This document shows, piece after piece, positions 34,655-47,229 of a DNA stretch of 64,000 bases. The notes under the pieces are model-generated. The model saw nothing but the letters and a program-made list of their open reading frames with translations. It did no database searches and was not told the DNA's origin. The translations under genes were made by a program, and so were the position numbers. Source of the stretch: Enterobacter sichuanensis (GTDB lineage Bacteria; Pseudomonadota; Gammaproteobacteria; Enterobacterales; Enterobacteriaceae); the NCBI RefSeq assembly GCF_002939185.1, contig NZ_POVL01000009.1, positions 1 to 64,000 on the forward strand, given 5' to 3'. Positions within the stretch are counted from its first letter, which is position 1. Each line of letters starts with the position of its first letter.

Positions 34655-35754
34655 TAGATGGCTCCTTTACGCGAGAATCGGGCACGTATGCGGCGCACAG
34701 GCACCGTATCCCACAGGTTTAATCCCAGCGCCAGTAAGATATACAAGCTGTTCACGAACCATGTCCAGACCATAGGGTCCAGCTTACCCTTCGCGCCGTT
34801 GGAACGAATCGAGGTTTGCAGCAGGAAGTAGATCAGGTAAAGCAGCATCGCTGGCAGCATCGAGAGCACGCGTCCCTGACGCGGGTTCACCACGCTCAGC
34901 GGAACAACAATCAGCGCCATCATAAATACGGTAAATACGAGAGTAATACGCCAGTGGAACTCCGCACGCGCTCTGTTGGTATCGGTATTCCACAGGGTAC
35001 GCATATCCATCTGCTCGGTATCGGTTGGATCGAGCGCCACCGTCTGATGGCCGATGATAGCCTGATAGTTCTGGAAATCCGTAATACGGAAGTCACGCAG
35101 CATCGCGGTCCCTTCGAAACGGGTACCTTTGTCCAGCGTCACGATCTGAGAACCGTCTTTGCGCTGAGCAAGTTGCCCGGAGTCGGCAATGACCACTGAC
35201 GGACGCGCGTTACCTTTCGTACGCAGCTGCGCCAGGAAGACGTCGTTAAACTTGCTGCCGTCAACGCTCTCAATAAAGAGCACGGAGTTCCCGTCGGTCG
35301 CCTGCTGGAATTGCCCCTGGGCTAACGCCGCCATGCCGGGGTTGGCTTTCGCTTCGGCCAGCACTTCGTCCTGATGACGGGAAGACAAGGGGCCCGCCCA
35401 CATTACATTCACCGCCGCAACAATTCCCGTGAACAGCGCCAGTATCATGGCCGCTTTCACCAGTACCGCTTTGCTCAGGCCACAGGCATGCATCACCGTG
35501 ATTTCACTCTCGGTGTAGAGCTTCCCAAGGGTCATGAGCAGACCAAGGAAAAGACTTAGCGGCAGGATAAGCTGCGCCATTTCCGGGATCCCTAAACCAA
35601 GCAGGGAAAGCACCAGATTCGTTGGAATTTCGCCGTCAACAGCCGCACCGAGGATCTTAACCAGCTTCTGACAGAAAAAAATCAGCAGCAGGATGAAGAG
35701 GATCGCCAGCTGGCTTTTGAGCGTCTCCCGCACCAGATATCTTATGATTATCAC
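34654..35754 (-). CDS. lptF: LptF, LPS export permease
   Basis: Partner of LptG in LptB2FG, contacting LptC. The 366-residue protein has six membrane helices around a periplasmic jellyroll, opening MIIIRYLVRETLKSQ. The start codon is GTG, as in E. coli. It diverges from pepA over 266 bp and is coupled to lptG by a one-base overlap. The ATPase gene lptB is 9 kb away in this window. Confidence 0.97.
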   Translation of the reverse strand: MIIIRYLVRETLKSQLAILFILLLIFFCQKLVKILGAAVDGEIPTNLVLSLLGLGIPEMAQLILPLSLFLGLLMTLGKLYTESEITVMHACGLSKAVLVKAAMILALFTGIVAAVNVMWAGPLSSRHQDEVLAEAKANPGMAALAQGQFQQATDGNSVLFIESVDGSKFNDVFLAQLRTKGNARPSVVIADSGQLAQRKDGSQIVTLDKGTRFEGTAMLRDFRITDFQNYQAIIGHQTVALDPTDTEQMDMRTLWNTDTNRARAEFHWRITLVFTVFMMALIVVPLSVVNPRQGRVLSMLPAMLLYLIYFLLQTSIRSNGAKGKLDPMVWTWFVNSLYILLALGLNLWDTVPVRRIRARFSRKGAI

Positions 35755-36017
35755 TTTAAATACGCCCGTAAAAACCCGTCTCTTTGCAGGAATTTCGCTT
35801 GTTTCATGGCTTAAACGTCATTTATTCTCTTGAGTCGTCGAAATCATCGCTAAGATTAAAACATCCGGCGGATTCACGCTTCAGGACTTTTTCTGACGTG
35901 TCGAAACCGTAGTAACGTAAGATTAACACGAAGTCACCACAACAGCGGACATGAGTTACGAAAGGTTTCAATTCTATCCGTAGCCGCCGCCGTTGTCTTT
36001 AAGATTCAGGAGCGTAG

Positions 36018-37532
<1,515 letters not shown>

Positions 37533-37551
37533 GTCATCACGGCAGCAAACT

Positions 37552-37581
37552 GTAGGCCGGGTAAGCGTAGCGCCACCCGGC
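37552..37581. repeat. Single REP element between pepA and holC
   Basis: GTAGGCCGGGTAAGCG...CACCCGGC, the inverse orientation to that at 29468. It lies 19 bp after the pepA stop and 34 bp before holC. Confidence 0.8.
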
Positions 37582-37615
37582 TTTGCCTTTGAATCCAAAA
37601 CAAGAACCCCCATAT

Positions 37616-38059
37616 ATGAAGAATGCAACGTTCTACCTTCTGGACAACGACACCCATCAGGATGGCCTGAGCGCCGTCGAACAGCTGGTGTGTGAAATTG
37701 CCGCAGAACGTTGGCGCGCAGGTAAACGTGTGCTGATTGCCTGTGAAGATGAACAGCAGGCGATTCGACTTGATGAAGCGCTGTGGGCGCGCCCGCCGGA
37801 GAGCTTTGTACCGCATAACCTGTCAGGCGAAGGCCCACGCGGCGGCGCACCGGTTGAAATTGCCTGGCCGCAAAAGCGCAGCAGCAGCGCACGCGATATT
37901 CTGATTAGCCTGCGGATAGATTTTGCAGATTTTGCCACCGCTTTCACAGAAGTGGTAGACTTTGTCCCTTACGAAGAATCTTTGAAACAACTGGCGCGCG
38001 AACGCTATAAAGCGTACCGCCTGGCTGGTTTTAACCTGAATACGGCAACCTGGAAATAA
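37616..38059 (+). CDS. holC: DNA polymerase III chi subunit
   Basis: Chi binds psi (HolD) and SSB, linking the clamp loader to single-stranded DNA. The 147-residue protein opens [12 protein letters not shown] and carries [15 protein letters not shown] and the SSB-contact region; length equals E. coli. The longer upstream frame crosses the REP element and is rejected. Its stop overlaps the valS start by one base (TAATG). Confidence 0.97.
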   Translation: MKNATFYLLDNDTHQDGLSAVEQLVCEIAAERWRAGKRVLIACEDEQQAIRLDEALWARPPESFVPHNLSGEGPRGGAPVEIAWPQKRSSSARDILISLRIDFADFATAFTEVVDFVPYEESLKQLARERYKAYRLAGFNLNTATWK

Positions 38060-40914
38060 TGGAAAAGACATATAACCCACGCGATATCGAACAGCCGCTT
38101 TACGAGCACTGGGAACAGCAGGGCTATTTCAAGCCTAACGGCGACGAAAGCAAAGAGTCCTTCTGCATCATGATCCCGCCGCCGAACGTCACCGGCAGTT
38201 TGCATATGGGTCATGCTTTCCAGCAGACCATCATGGACACCATGATCCGCTACCAGCGTATGCAGGGTAAAAACACCCTGTGGCAGGCGGGGACTGACCA
38301 CGCGGGTATCGCGACCCAGATGGTGGTTGAGCGTAAAATTGCCGCTGAAGAAGGGAAAACTCGCCACGACTACGGTCGCGACGCCTTCATCGACAAAATC
38401 TGGCAGTGGAAAGCAGAATCTGGCGGCACCATTACCCGTCAGATGCGCCGTCTCGGCAACTCCGTTGACTGGGAGCGCGAGCGTTTCACCATGGACGAAG
38501 GCCTGTCCAACGCCGTGAAAGAAGTTTTCGTCCGCCTCTACAAAGAAGACCTGATTTACCGTGGCAAACGCCTGGTAAACTGGGACCCGAAACTGCGCAC
38601 CGCCATCTCTGACCTGGAAGTGGAAAACCGCGAGTCCAAGGGCTCCATGTGGCACATCCGCTATCCGCTGGCCGACGGCGCTAAAACCGCAGACGGTAAA
38701 GATTACCTGGTGGTCGCGACCACCCGTCCGGAAACCCTGCTGGGCGATACCGGCGTGGCCGTTAACCCGGAAGATCCGCGTTATAAAGATCTGATCGGTA
38801 AATTCGTGGTGCTGCCGCTGGTGAACCGCCGTATTCCGATTGTGGGCGACGAACACGCCGATATGGAAAAAGGCACCGGCTGCGTGAAAATCACCCCGGC
38901 GCACGACTTCAACGACTATGAAGTGGGCCGTCGTCACGCCCTGCCGATGATCAACATTCTGACCTTCGACGGTGATATCCGTGAAAGCGCAGAAGTGTAT
39001 GACACCAAAGGCAACGAATCTGACGTTTACTCAAGCGACATTCCGGCTGAGTTCCAGAAGCTGGAACGTTTTGCGGCGCGTAAAGCGATCGTGGCTGCCG
39101 TTGACGCGCTCGGCCTGCTGGAAGAGATCAAACCTCACGATCTGACCGTGCCGTACGGCGACCGTGGCGGCGTGGTTATCGAGCCAATGCTGACCGATCA
39201 GTGGTACGTGCGTGCCGACGTGCTGGCGAAACCGGCTGTTGAAGCGGTTGAGAACGGCAGCATCCAGTTCGTGCCGAAGCAGTACGAAAACATGTACTTC
39301 TCCTGGATGCGTGACATTCAGGACTGGTGTATCTCCCGTCAGCTGTGGTGGGGTCACCGTATCCCGGCGTGGTACGACAACGAAGGCAACGTCTACGTAG
39401 GACGTAGCGAAGATGAAGTGCGTCAGGAAAACAACCTGAGTGCAGACGTTGCCCTGCGCCAGGACGAAGACGTGTTGGATACCTGGTTCTCCTCCGCACT
39501 GTGGACCTTCTCCACACTCGGCTGGCCGGAGAACACCGACGCGCTGCGTCAGTTCCACCCAACCAGCGTGATGGTGTCCGGCTTCGACATCATCTTCTTC
39601 TGGATTGCCCGCATGATCATGATGACCATGCACTTCATCAAAGACGAAGACGGCAAGCCGCAGGTTCCGTTCCATACCGTCTACATGACCGGTCTTATCC
39701 GTGATGATGAAGGCCAGAAGATGTCCAAGTCCAAGGGTAACGTCATTGACCCACTGGATATGGTTGACGGTATCTCTCTGGAAGAGCTGCTGGAAAAACG
39801 CACCGGCAACATGATGCAGCCACAGCTGGCAGAGAAAATCCGCAAGCGTACCGAGAAGCAGTTCCCGAACGGGATTGAGGCTCACGGTACCGACGCCCTG
39901 CGTTTCACCCTGGCGGCGCTGGCCTCTACCGGTCGCGACATCAACTGGGACATGAAGCGTCTGGAAGGTTACCGTAACTTCTGTAACAAGCTGTGGAACG
40001 CCAGCCGCTTCGTACTGATGAACACCGAAGATCAGGATTGCGGCTTCAACGGCGGCGAGATGACCCTGTCTCTGGCAGACCGCTGGATCCTGGCGGAATT
40101 CAACCAGACGGTGAAAGCGTTCCGCGAGGCGCTGGACAGCTTCCGCTTCGATATCGCGGCGGGCATTCTGTACGAATTCACCTGGAACCAGTTCTGTGAC
40201 TGGTACCTGGAACTGGCGAAGCCGGTCATGAACGGCGGCACTGAGGCTGAACTGCGCGGTACGCGTAATACGCTGATTACCGTCCTGGAAGGTCTGCTGC
40301 GCCTGGCGCATCCGGTCATTCCATTCATCACCGAAACCATCTGGCAGCGCGTGAAGGTGATTGCAGGCATCAATGCCGACACCATCATGCTGCAGCCGTT
40401 CCCGGAATTCGATGCGGCGAAAGTTGATGACGCGGCATCTGCAGATACCGAGTGGCTGAAGCAGGCGATCGTAGCGGTACGTAACATCCGTGCTGAAATG
40501 AACATCGCCCCGGGCAAACCACTGGAGTTGCTGCTGCGCGGCTGCAGCGAGGCGGCGGTTCGTCGTGTCAACGAGAACAACACCTTCCTGAAAACCATGG
40601 CGCGCCTGGAAAGCATCACCGTGCTGCCTGCTGATGACAAAGGTCCGGTCTCCGTGACCAAAATCATCGACGGCGCCGAGCTGCTGATCCCGATGGCAGG
40701 CCTTATCGACAAAGATGCTGAGCTGGCGCGTCTGGCGAAAGAAGTGGCGAAAGTCGACGTGGAAATCGGCAAGATCGAAAGCAAACTGGCGAACGAAGGC
40801 TTTGTTGCCCGTGCGCCGGAAGCGGTCATCGCGAAAGAGCGTGAGCGTCTGGTGGCTTTCGCCGATGCGAAGACCAAGCTGATTGAGCAGCAGGCGGTTA
40901 TCGCAGCCCTGTAA
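38059..40914 (+). CDS. valS: Valyl-tRNA synthetase
   Basis: Class I aminoacyl-tRNA synthetase for valine with an editing domain for threonine. The 951-residue protein has the HIGH-type motif [13 protein letters not shown] at about 40-52, the CP1 editing domain (about 190-350), KMSKS in [10 protein letters not shown] near 553 and a C-terminal coiled coil (about 880-951). Length equals E. coli. It is coupled to holC and ends at a strong hairpin. Confidence 0.98.
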   Translation: MEKTYNPRDIEQPLYEHWEQQGYFKPNGDESKESFCIMIPPPNVTGSLHMGHAFQQTIMDTMIRYQRMQGKNTLWQAGTDHAGIATQMVVERKIAAEEGKTRHDYGRDAFIDKIWQWKAESGGTITRQMRRLGNSVDWERERFTMDEGLSNAVKEVFVRLYKEDLIYRGKRLVNWDPKLRTAISDLEVENRESKGSMWHIRYPLADGAKTADGKDYLVVATTRPETLLGDTGVAVNPEDPRYKDLIGKFVVLPLVNRRIPIVGDEHADMEKGTGCVKITPAHDFNDYEVGRRHALPMINILTFDGDIRESAEVYDTKGNESDVYSSDIPAEFQKLERFAARKAIVAAVDALGLLEEIKPHDLTVPYGDRGGVVIEPMLTDQWYVRADVLAKPAVEAVENGSIQFVPKQYENMYFSWMRDIQDWCISRQLWWGHRIPAWYDNEGNVYVGRSEDEVRQENNLSADVALRQDEDVLDTWFSSALWTFSTLGWPENTDALRQFHPTSVMVSGFDIIFFWIARMIMMTMHFIKDEDGKPQVPFHTVYMTGLIRDDEGQKMSKSKGNVIDPLDMVDGISLEELLEKRTGNMMQPQLAEKIRKRTEKQFPNGIEAHGTDALRFTLAALASTGRDINWDMKRLEGYRNFCNKLWNASRFVLMNTEDQDCGFNGGEMTLSLADRWILAEFNQTVKAFREALDSFRFDIAAGILYEFTWNQFCDWYLELAKPVMNGGTEAELRGTRNTLITVLEGLLRLAHPVIPFITETIWQRVKVIAGINADTIMLQPFPEFDAAKVDDAASADTEWLKQAIVAVRNIRAEMNIAPGKPLELLLRGCSEAAVRRVNENNTFLKTMARLESITVLPADDKGPVSVTKIIDGAELLIPMAGLIDKDAELARLAKEVAKVDVEIGKIESKLANEGFVARAPEAVIAKERERLVAFADAKTKLIEQQAVIAAL

Positions 40915-40922
40915 TGCTATTA

Positions 40923-40952
40923 CCCCCTTACGCTTCAGGGCGTAAGGGGTAT
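40923..40952 (+). terminator. Terminator after valS
   Basis: CCCCTTACGC / GCGTAAGGGG 10-bp stem with a 6-base loop beginning 9 bp after the stop; the tail TATCCTT is only moderately T-rich. Confidence 0.75.
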
Positions 40953-41038
40953 CCTTCCTGAAAACTCCTCGCTTGCACTCCCCTTTCCGCGGTGCTATTA
41001 ACAGCAAATGTGTGTCAATTTTTGTAATGAGTAATGCT

Positions 41039-41542
41039 ATGAGCGTGATCACTCCCGTCGCGACGACGATGCGTCGGATCGCTGTGCAGGACAACCCGGC
41101 TATCGCCGCCGTCATCCGCACGGTTTCTGCCGAATATGGCCTGACGGCCGATAAAGGCTACACGGTTGCCGACCCGAATCTGGACGAACTGTTTCAGCTG
41201 TACAGCCAGCCGGGGCATGCTTACTGGGTCATCGAGCAGAACGGCCAGGTCGTCGGCGGCGGCGGCGTAGCGCCCCTCAGCTGCAGCGAGCCGGATATCT
41301 GCGAACTGCAAAAAATGTATTTTCTGCCGTCCGTTCGCGGACAAGGCCTGGCGAAAAAGCTGGCGCTGCTTGCCCTGGACCACGCGCGCAAACAGGGTTT
41401 TACCCGCTGTTACCTCGAAACAACCGCCTTCCTCAAAGAGGCCATCGGCCTGTATGAACATCTGGGCTTTGAGCATATTGATGCACCGCTGGGCTGCACC
41501 GGGCATGTCGATTGCGAAGTCAGGATGTTGAAAACGCTGTAA
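41039..41542 (+). CDS. yjgM: GNAT-family N-acetyltransferase YjgM
   Basis: 167-residue acetyltransferase with the acetyl-CoA motif [19 protein letters not shown] near residue 100 and the C-terminal ALYEHLGF-type motif [15 protein letters not shown]. coli YjgM has been reported to acetylate O-acetylserine and methionine-like substrates in vitro, without a settled role. ATG codons at 41027 and 41039 are both in frame; 41039 gives the usual length. In E. coli yjgN separates it from valS; yjgN is missing here. Confidence 0.88.
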   Translation: MSVITPVATTMRRIAVQDNPAIAAVIRTVSAEYGLTADKGYTVADPNLDELFQLYSQPGHAYWVIEQNGQVVGGGGVAPLSCSEPDICELQKMYFLPSVRGQGLAKKLALLALDHARKQGFTRCYLETTAFLKEAIGLYEHLGFEHIDAPLGCTGHVDCEVRMLKTL

Positions 41543-41625
41543 ACCTTTTTGCTGCCCTCTTCTGTTAAACGGTGGTTAACTGAATGCTCTACACTCTCAG
41601 TTCACACCACAACGGGGGAAACACG

Positions 41626-42645
41626 ATGTCGAAGATAAAAAGCTACGCCGCACCGCAGGCGGGTGCAGAACTTGAACTGTACGAGTACGATGCAGGCGTT
41701 CTAAAAGCAGAAGACGTCGAGGTACAGGTTGATTACTGCGGGATCTGCCACTCGGATCTCTCGATGATCGACAACGAATGGGGCTTTTCAAGCTATCCAC
41801 TGGTTGCCGGGCACGAAGTCATTGGCCGTGTTGTCGCGCTCGGTAGCGCTGCGCAGGATAAAGGGCTGAAAGTAGGCCAGCGCGTGGGCATAGGCTGGAC
41901 AGCACGCAGCTGTGGGCACTGCGACGCCTGTATCAGCGGGAATCAGATCAACTGTCTCGAAGGCGCTGTTCCCACCATTCTGAACAAAGGCGGTTTTGCC
42001 GAGAAGCTGCGCGCCGACTGGCAATGGGTCATTCCGCTGCCGGACAGCATTGATATTGAATCCGCCGGTCCGCTGCTGTGCGGCGGTATTACCGTCTTCA
42101 AACCGCTTCTGATGCACCATATCACTGCCACCAGCCGCGTGGGCGTCATCGGTATTGGTGGCCTCGGGCATATCGCCATTAAACTGCTGCACGCGATGGG
42201 TTGCGAAGTAACGGCATTCAGCTCGAACCCGGCGAAAGAACAGGAAGTGCTGGCGATGGGGGCGGATAAAGTCGTTAACAGCCGCGATCCGGACGCGCTG
42301 AAGGCGCTGGCGGGTCAGTTTGATCTGATCATTAACACCGTTAACGTGGATCTTAACTGGCAACCGTATTTTGAAGCCCTGGCCTACGGCGGTAACTTCC
42401 ACACCGTGGGTGCGGTGATGAAGCCGCTGCCGGTTCCGGCGTTTACCCTGATCGGCGGGGATCGTAGCGTATCCGGCTCTGCGACCGGTACGCCGTACGA
42501 GTTGCGCAAACTGATGAAGTTCGCCGGGCGCACCAAAGTGGCACCGACCACCGAACTGTACCCGATGTCGAAAATCAACGAAGCCATCCAGCACGTGCGC
42601 GACGGCAAAGCCCGTTATCGCGTGGTGTTAAAAGCGGATTTTTGA
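41626..42645 (+). CDS. ahr: NADPH-dependent aldehyde reductase Ahr (YjgB)
   Basis: Zinc alcohol dehydrogenase that reduces a broad range of aldehydes with NADPH. The 339-residue medium-chain dehydrogenase has the catalytic zinc site CGICHSD (Cys38), GHE near 62, the structural zinc cluster [15 protein letters not shown] near 93-107 and the nucleotide fold [11 protein letters not shown]. It matches E. coli Ahr almost throughout, so it is Ahr and not the related YahK. GGGGGAA precedes the ATG. In E. coli it lies next to leuX; here its upstream neighbour is yjgM. Confidence 0.95.
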   Translation: MSKIKSYAAPQAGAELELYEYDAGVLKAEDVEVQVDYCGICHSDLSMIDNEWGFSSYPLVAGHEVIGRVVALGSAAQDKGLKVGQRVGIGWTARSCGHCDACISGNQINCLEGAVPTILNKGGFAEKLRADWQWVIPLPDSIDIESAGPLLCGGITVFKPLLMHHITATSRVGVIGIGGLGHIAIKLLHAMGCEVTAFSSNPAKEQEVLAMGADKVVNSRDPDALKALAGQFDLIINTVNVDLNWQPYFEALAYGGNFHTVGAVMKPLPVPAFTLIGGDRSVSGSATGTPYELRKLMKFAGRTKVAPTTELYPMSKINEAIQHVRDGKARYRVVLKADF

Positions 42646-42653
42646 TGTGATAG

Positions 42654-42726
42654 TGCCGGGTGGCAGCTTCGCCTTACCCGGCCAGGGTTCGTTTTTGTAG
42701 GCCCGGTAAGCGCAGCGCCACCGGGC
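42654..42726. repeat. Pair of inverted REP elements (BIME)
   Basis: One unit at 42654-42682 (GCCGGGTGGCAGC...), its inverse at 42697-42726 (GTAGGCCCGGTAAGC...), filling the gap between the convergent ahr and dihydroxyacetone kinase genes. The left unit has a changed loop (GCAGCTTCGCC). Confidence 0.85.
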
Positions 42727-42734
42727 TTTTTCGA

Positions 42735-44372
42735 CTACCGAGCCAGTGCCGCAAAGACTTCCGCGACAGCCACCGCCCCCGGATCCATTACGCCATCCAG
42801 ATTCTCTTTATTCACGTACGACGAACGTCCCGCACCCGCTTTTACCATTTTCGCCGTTGCCTCCGCCCCCTGCTGCGCCGCCTGCGCCGCAGCCTGAAGA
42901 TCTTTTTTCTGTAAAGCCTCCAGCGCCGGTTGCAACGCGTCGATCAGCGTGCGATCGCCGAGATCCGCCCCGCCATACTGCTTCATCTGCGCCAGCCCGC
43001 TGAGCAACGCCTCCGGGAGCGATTGTCCGTCATGCAGCTTTTGCCCGGCCGCGGTGAAGAAGATCGACATTAATACGCCGCTCGATCCGCCCATTACCGT
43101 GGCCAGCCGCTCGCCAGCCAGTAACAGGAGCGTAGAGACATCATTAAGCGGGAGGGTATTCTCCTCCAGACGCTGCGCAATATCCCGCGCACCTTGCGCA
43201 AAGGTGGAGCCGGTATCGCCATCTCCCACTTTCGCATCCAGCGCGTTGAGGCGGTTTTCCAGCTGGATCAGCGTTTTTGTCACTGAGAAGACACACTCTC
43301 CCACCTGCGGATTGTCCGAGGGGGTATATTCCACGCGGTCATGAATGGCACTGTGCTCAACGGTGCGCAAGGGCGCAAACGCCACGGGTTTCTGCCAGCC
43401 CAGCGTTTCGACGTCGGCATGAATCGCCTTTTCGAAGAAATCGTTAAGCTTCAGTAGCGTCAGCGAAAAGCCCTTCATATCCAGGGCGCTTACCAATGGT
43501 GCGGGACCTATCAGGTACGCGATCTCTTCTTTCAGCGCCGAGTGCGCCAGCTCTTTCGTCAGCAGCGCCATCTCCAGCGCCGATACGCCGCCGAGGTTGT
43601 TAATCAACACCGCAAAGCGCCCCTCACCCGCCTCTGTTTTCAGTGGCGTGACCAGCGTGTCGATAATGGCTTTGCTGTTTTGGGTATCCACCACGGACGC
43701 CCCGGGCTCGCCGTGAATGCCCAGACCCAGCTCAACGTGGCCCTGCTTAATGCGCCCCTCTTCCTCCTCGCTGCCGGGCAGGTTACAGGTTTGCATCGCA
43801 ACGCCCAGGCTCCAGAGGTTGTCGCAGGCCTGTTGCGCGATCTCCCGCACTTCACTCAGCGATTTCCCGAGCTCCGCCGCATAGCCCGCAATCTTATGCA
43901 CCAGCGCGGTGCCGGCAATACCGCGCGGTTGCTTGTTATCCGGCAGCGCGATGTCATCCGCTACAATCACCATCTCCACCTTCAGACCGTAACGTTTGGC
44001 CTTTTCCGCCGCGAGGCCGAAGTTAAGACGGTCGCCGGTGTAGTTTTTGACGATCAACAGACAACCGCGATCGCCGGTTACGGCGACGATGGCATTGAGT
44101 ACCGCATCCACGCTCGGCGAGGCAAACAGATCGCCACACACCGCCGCCGTCAGCATGCCTTTGCCAACAAATCCGGCATGCGCGGGTTCGTGTCCTGAGC
44201 CACCACCGGAGATCACCGCCACGCGGCTTTTGTCCCAGTCGCCGCGCGCGACAATCCTGATGGCCGGATCGATATCAAGCTTGACGAGATTTGCATGGGG
44301 CGCAGAGAGCAGTATGCCTTCAATGGCATCGTTGACTAGCTGTTTGCGGTCATTAAAGAAGAATCTGGACAT
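42735..44372 (-). CDS. dhaK: ATP-dependent dihydroxyacetone kinase, single-chain DhaK-DhaL fusion
   Basis: Phosphorylates dihydroxyacetone to DHAP using ATP. The 545-residue protein resembles the Citrobacter freundii enzyme: an N-terminal DhaK domain (about 1-330, SGGGSGHEPAH at 56-65, covalent substrate His220 in LGIHGEPGAS) and a C-terminal DhaL domain (about 355-545, DAKVGDGDTGST with the Mg-binding Asp set, MGGSSGVLMS). It differs from the three-part PTS-dependent E. coli enzyme. It stands alone, divergent from yjgR, where K-12 carries the idn gluconate genes. No glycerol dehydrogenase gene is next to it. Confidence 0.9.
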   Translation of the reverse strand: MSRFFFNDRKQLVNDAIEGILLSAPHANLVKLDIDPAIRIVARGDWDKSRVAVISGGGSGHEPAHAGFVGKGMLTAAVCGDLFASPSVDAVLNAIVAVTGDRGCLLIVKNYTGDRLNFGLAAEKAKRYGLKVEMVIVADDIALPDNKQPRGIAGTALVHKIAGYAAELGKSLSEVREIAQQACDNLWSLGVAMQTCNLPGSEEEEGRIKQGHVELGLGIHGEPGASVVDTQNSKAIIDTLVTPLKTEAGEGRFAVLINNLGGVSALEMALLTKELAHSALKEEIAYLIGPAPLVSALDMKGFSLTLLKLNDFFEKAIHADVETLGWQKPVAFAPLRTVEHSAIHDRVEYTPSDNPQVGECVFSVTKTLIQLENRLNALDAKVGDGDTGSTFAQGARDIAQRLEENTLPLNDVSTLLLLAGERLATVMGGSSGVLMSIFFTAAGQKLHDGQSLPEALLSGLAQMKQYGGADLGDRTLIDALQPALEALQKKDLQAAAQAAQQGAEATAKMVKAGAGRSSYVNKENLDGVMDPGAVAVAEVFAALAR

Positions 44373-44509
44373 AGTTTCCCACTATTTTGTGAACCGTATG
44401 CAAAAGCATAGTCCGCGCTGGATAATGCGCCGCAAACTCAGGAATTTACTCATCCCTTTTGCCGTCAGGTTGCCTATACTCCACCCAGGACTACGAGAGG
44501 AAGCGCATC

Positions 44510-46012
44510 ATGAGTACACCATTGTTAATTGCCCGGACGCTGGAAAAAGAGCTGTATTTACTGCCCGCCATGACGAACCGCCACGGCCTGATCACCGGTG
44601 CCACCGGGACGGGGAAAACCGTGACCCTGCAAAAGCTGGCGGAGTCGCTTTCAGAGATCGGCGTACCGGTGTTTATGGCTGACGTGAAAGGCGATTTAAC
44701 CGGTGTGGCTCAGGAGGGTACCGCCTCAGAAAAACTGCTCGAACGGCTGAAGAATATTGGCATCACGGACTGGACGCCACACGGCAACCCGGTGGTCGTA
44801 TGGGATATCTTTGGTGAGAAAGGCCACCCGGTGCGCGCCACCGTCTCCGATCTCGGCCCGCTACTGCTCGCCCGCCTGCTGAACCTTAACGACGTCCAGT
44901 CCGGGGTACTGAATATTATCTTCCGCATTGCCGATGACCAGGGTCTGCTGCTGCTTGATTTTAAAGATCTGCGGGCCATTACTCAGTACATTGGCGATAA
45001 CGCGAAATCCTTCCAGAACCAGTATGGCAATATCAGCAGCGCGTCGGTAGGGGCCATTCAGCGCGGGTTACTGACGCTTGAGCAACAGGGGGCTGAGCAT
45101 TTCTTCGGCGAGCCTATGCTGGATATCAAAGACTGGATGCGCACCGACAGTAACGGCAAAGGCATTATCAATATCCTCAGTGCAGAGAAGCTCTACCAGA
45201 TGCCGAAGCTTTATGCCGCCAGCCTGCTGTGGATGCTCTCCGAGCTGAACGAACAACTGCCCGAAGCAGGCGATCTGGAAAAACCAAAGCTGGTGTTCTT
45301 CTTCGACGAAGCGCACCTGCTGTTCAACGATGCGCCGCAGATATTGCTGGACAAGATTGAACAGGTCATTCGCCTGATCCGCTCTAAAGGCGTCGGCGTC
45401 TGGTTTGTTTCGCAAAACCCGTCTGATATCCCGGATAACGTGCTTGGCCAGCTTGGTAACCGCGTTCAGCACGCCCTGCGCGCCTTTACGCCGAAAGATC
45501 AGAAAGCGGTGAAAGCCGCTGCGCAAACCATGCGCGCCAATCCGGCTTTTGATACCGAAGCCGCTATTCAGGCGTTAGGCACCGGTGAAGCGCTGATCTC
45601 ATTCCTGGATGCGAAGGGCAGCCCGTCCGTGGTGGAACGCGCGATGGTGATCGCTCCCTGTTCGCGGATGGGACCGGTGACGGACGATGAACGCAACGGC
45701 CTGATTAACCACTCCCCGGTGTACGGGAAGTATGAAGACGAGGTGGATCGGGAATCCGCGTTTGAGATGCTGCAAAAAGGGGTCCAGGCGACAACGGAAT
45801 CGCAGGATGCCCCTGCCGCTAAAGGGCAGTCGGTGGCGGTGGATGACGGTATTCTCGGTGGGCTCAAAGATATCCTGTTTGGTAGCACCGGGCCGCGCGG
45901 CGGTAAGCGCGACGGCGTGGTACAAACCATGGCGAAGAGCGCTGCGCGGCAGGTGACTAATCAGATAGTGCGCGGCATGCTGGGGAGCCTGTTAGGCGGC
46001 CGTCGCCGGTAG
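44510..46012 (+). CDS. yjgR: YjgR, HerA-type P-loop ATPase of DUF853
   Basis: 500-residue protein with Walker A GATGTGKT at 30-37, Walker [12 protein letters not shown] near 280 and a HerA/FtsK-like core; the function is unknown. GAGAGGAAG precedes the ATG and length equals E. coli. The Arg-rich end (LLGGRRR) is complete, but its last 21 bp overlap the end of yhcC on the other strand, with no terminator between them. In K-12 it abuts lptG instead. Confidence 0.93.
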   Translation: MSTPLLIARTLEKELYLLPAMTNRHGLITGATGTGKTVTLQKLAESLSEIGVPVFMADVKGDLTGVAQEGTASEKLLERLKNIGITDWTPHGNPVVVWDIFGEKGHPVRATVSDLGPLLLARLLNLNDVQSGVLNIIFRIADDQGLLLLDFKDLRAITQYIGDNAKSFQNQYGNISSASVGAIQRGLLTLEQQGAEHFFGEPMLDIKDWMRTDSNGKGIINILSAEKLYQMPKLYAASLLWMLSELNEQLPEAGDLEKPKLVFFFDEAHLLFNDAPQILLDKIEQVIRLIRSKGVGVWFVSQNPSDIPDNVLGQLGNRVQHALRAFTPKDQKAVKAAAQTMRANPAFDTEAAIQALGTGEALISFLDAKGSPSVVERAMVIAPCSRMGPVTDDERNGLINHSPVYGKYEDEVDRESAFEMLQKGVQATTESQDAPAAKGQSVAVDDGILGGLKDILFGSTGPRGGKRDGVVQTMAKSAARQVTNQIVRGMLGSLLGGRRR

Positions 46013-46933
46013 ACGGGGAACCCACGGGCGCCCCAGAGCCGAACCCTGCACGCCGTTTTCCTGAAGATAGCGGTCAATTTCCACCATCCCCGTCCAGCGG
46101 TTCTCGCACCACAAGGGTGCCAGAAGCGTTGGACGGCGGGCGCTGGCAGAGATGCGATGGTAGACAATCTCCGGCGGCGTGTGACGAATCATCTCCCCCG
46201 CCGTCACCGTATAGGCGTCAAGTTCGATACCGTTCAAGCGCCCGGCTTCCCAGGCTTTGGCCATAATGCTGCCCTTCACGATATGCAGCGGGTGCAGCTT
46301 GATACCGTCCACGCCGGTCTCCACCACTTTTTCCAGCGTCTCCAGGCCGTGCCGCTGCCCTTCACCAGGCAACCCGACAATCAGATGCGAGCAGACTTTC
46401 AACCCGCGCTCACGGGCAAGACGGGTAGTGCGCTGGTAGCAGGCGAAATCATGACCACGGTTGATGCGGTGCAGGGTTTTGTCGTGCGCGGTCTGTAGGC
46501 CCAGCTCCAGCCAAACCTCGTAGCCTTGATCGTTATACTCGCTAAGCAGATCCAGCACCGCATCCGGTACGCAGTCCGGCCGCGTACCCACACAGAGCCC
46601 GACAATACTGGCCTGGCTGACAGCCTGCTGATACATGTCGCGCAGCACCTGGACTTCCGCCCACGTGCTGGTATAGGCCTGAAAATAGGCCAGATAGCGT
46701 CTGGCGCGGTTTACCAGACTCGCCTGATGAGAAAGCTGTTCGGCAATAGAGCGATGCTGCTGGGCCTCGTCTGCAAATGACGCAACGTTACAGAACGTGC
46801 AGCCCCCGCGCCCGATCGTCCCGTCCCGGTTTGGGCAGCTAAACCCGCCATGCAGCGTCAGCTTGTGAACCTTTTGCCCGTACCGCTGCAAAAGATCCCC
46901 ACCAAACATATTGACTAATTTCTGTAACTGCAT
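45992..46933 (-). CDS. yhcC: YhcC, radical SAM protein
   Basis: 313-residue radical SAM enzyme of the YhcC/TIGR01212 family with the cluster-binding Cys33, Cys45 and Cys48 (C-x11-C-x2-C in [16 protein letters not shown]). Its product is unknown. The start gives [12 protein letters not shown]. The protein matches E. coli to GRPWVP, then ends RLPATAA, a tail read from the complement of the yjgR stop region and four residues longer than E. coli YhcC as I recall it. In K-12 arcB follows directly. Confidence 0.92.
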   Translation of the reverse strand: MQLQKLVNMFGGDLLQRYGQKVHKLTLHGGFSCPNRDGTIGRGGCTFCNVASFADEAQQHRSIAEQLSHQASLVNRARRYLAYFQAYTSTWAEVQVLRDMYQQAVSQASIVGLCVGTRPDCVPDAVLDLLSEYNDQGYEVWLELGLQTAHDKTLHRINRGHDFACYQRTTRLARERGLKVCSHLIVGLPGEGQRHGLETLEKVVETGVDGIKLHPLHIVKGSIMAKAWEAGRLNGIELDAYTVTAGEMIRHTPPEIVYHRISASARRPTLLAPLWCENRWTGMVEIDRYLQENGVQGSALGRPWVPRLPATAA

Positions 46934-47229
46934 AATCTGATAGACCGTCCCGGAGAAAGGGGACAAGCCTGCCACTTTTAGCCTCTGTCGGCGATGACTT
47001 GGATCAATCGCCCTGGACGGCTTTTACCTATATGAATAACTACTCAGGATTACTGCAATTTCATTCACGCCAGCAGTGATTACTTTTCCTTATGTTCTGA
47101 TTGTTTTTTTCATTTATAGCGCCACCTCTGAAAAACAGTGACTTTATGCGGGTTTAACCCCCACAGCAGCGTAATATTCTGTTAAAAAACCGCTATTCAG
47201 CATGCTGCATTGATAATACCGCTTTCAGA

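Noticed and set aside
39031-41121. Very long open frame on the minus strand opposite valS (696 codons)
   Set aside because: It is the antisense shadow of valS and yjgM. It has no ribosome site, no recognisable domain, is rich in His, Gln and Arg, and depends on the codon bias of the genes on the other strand.
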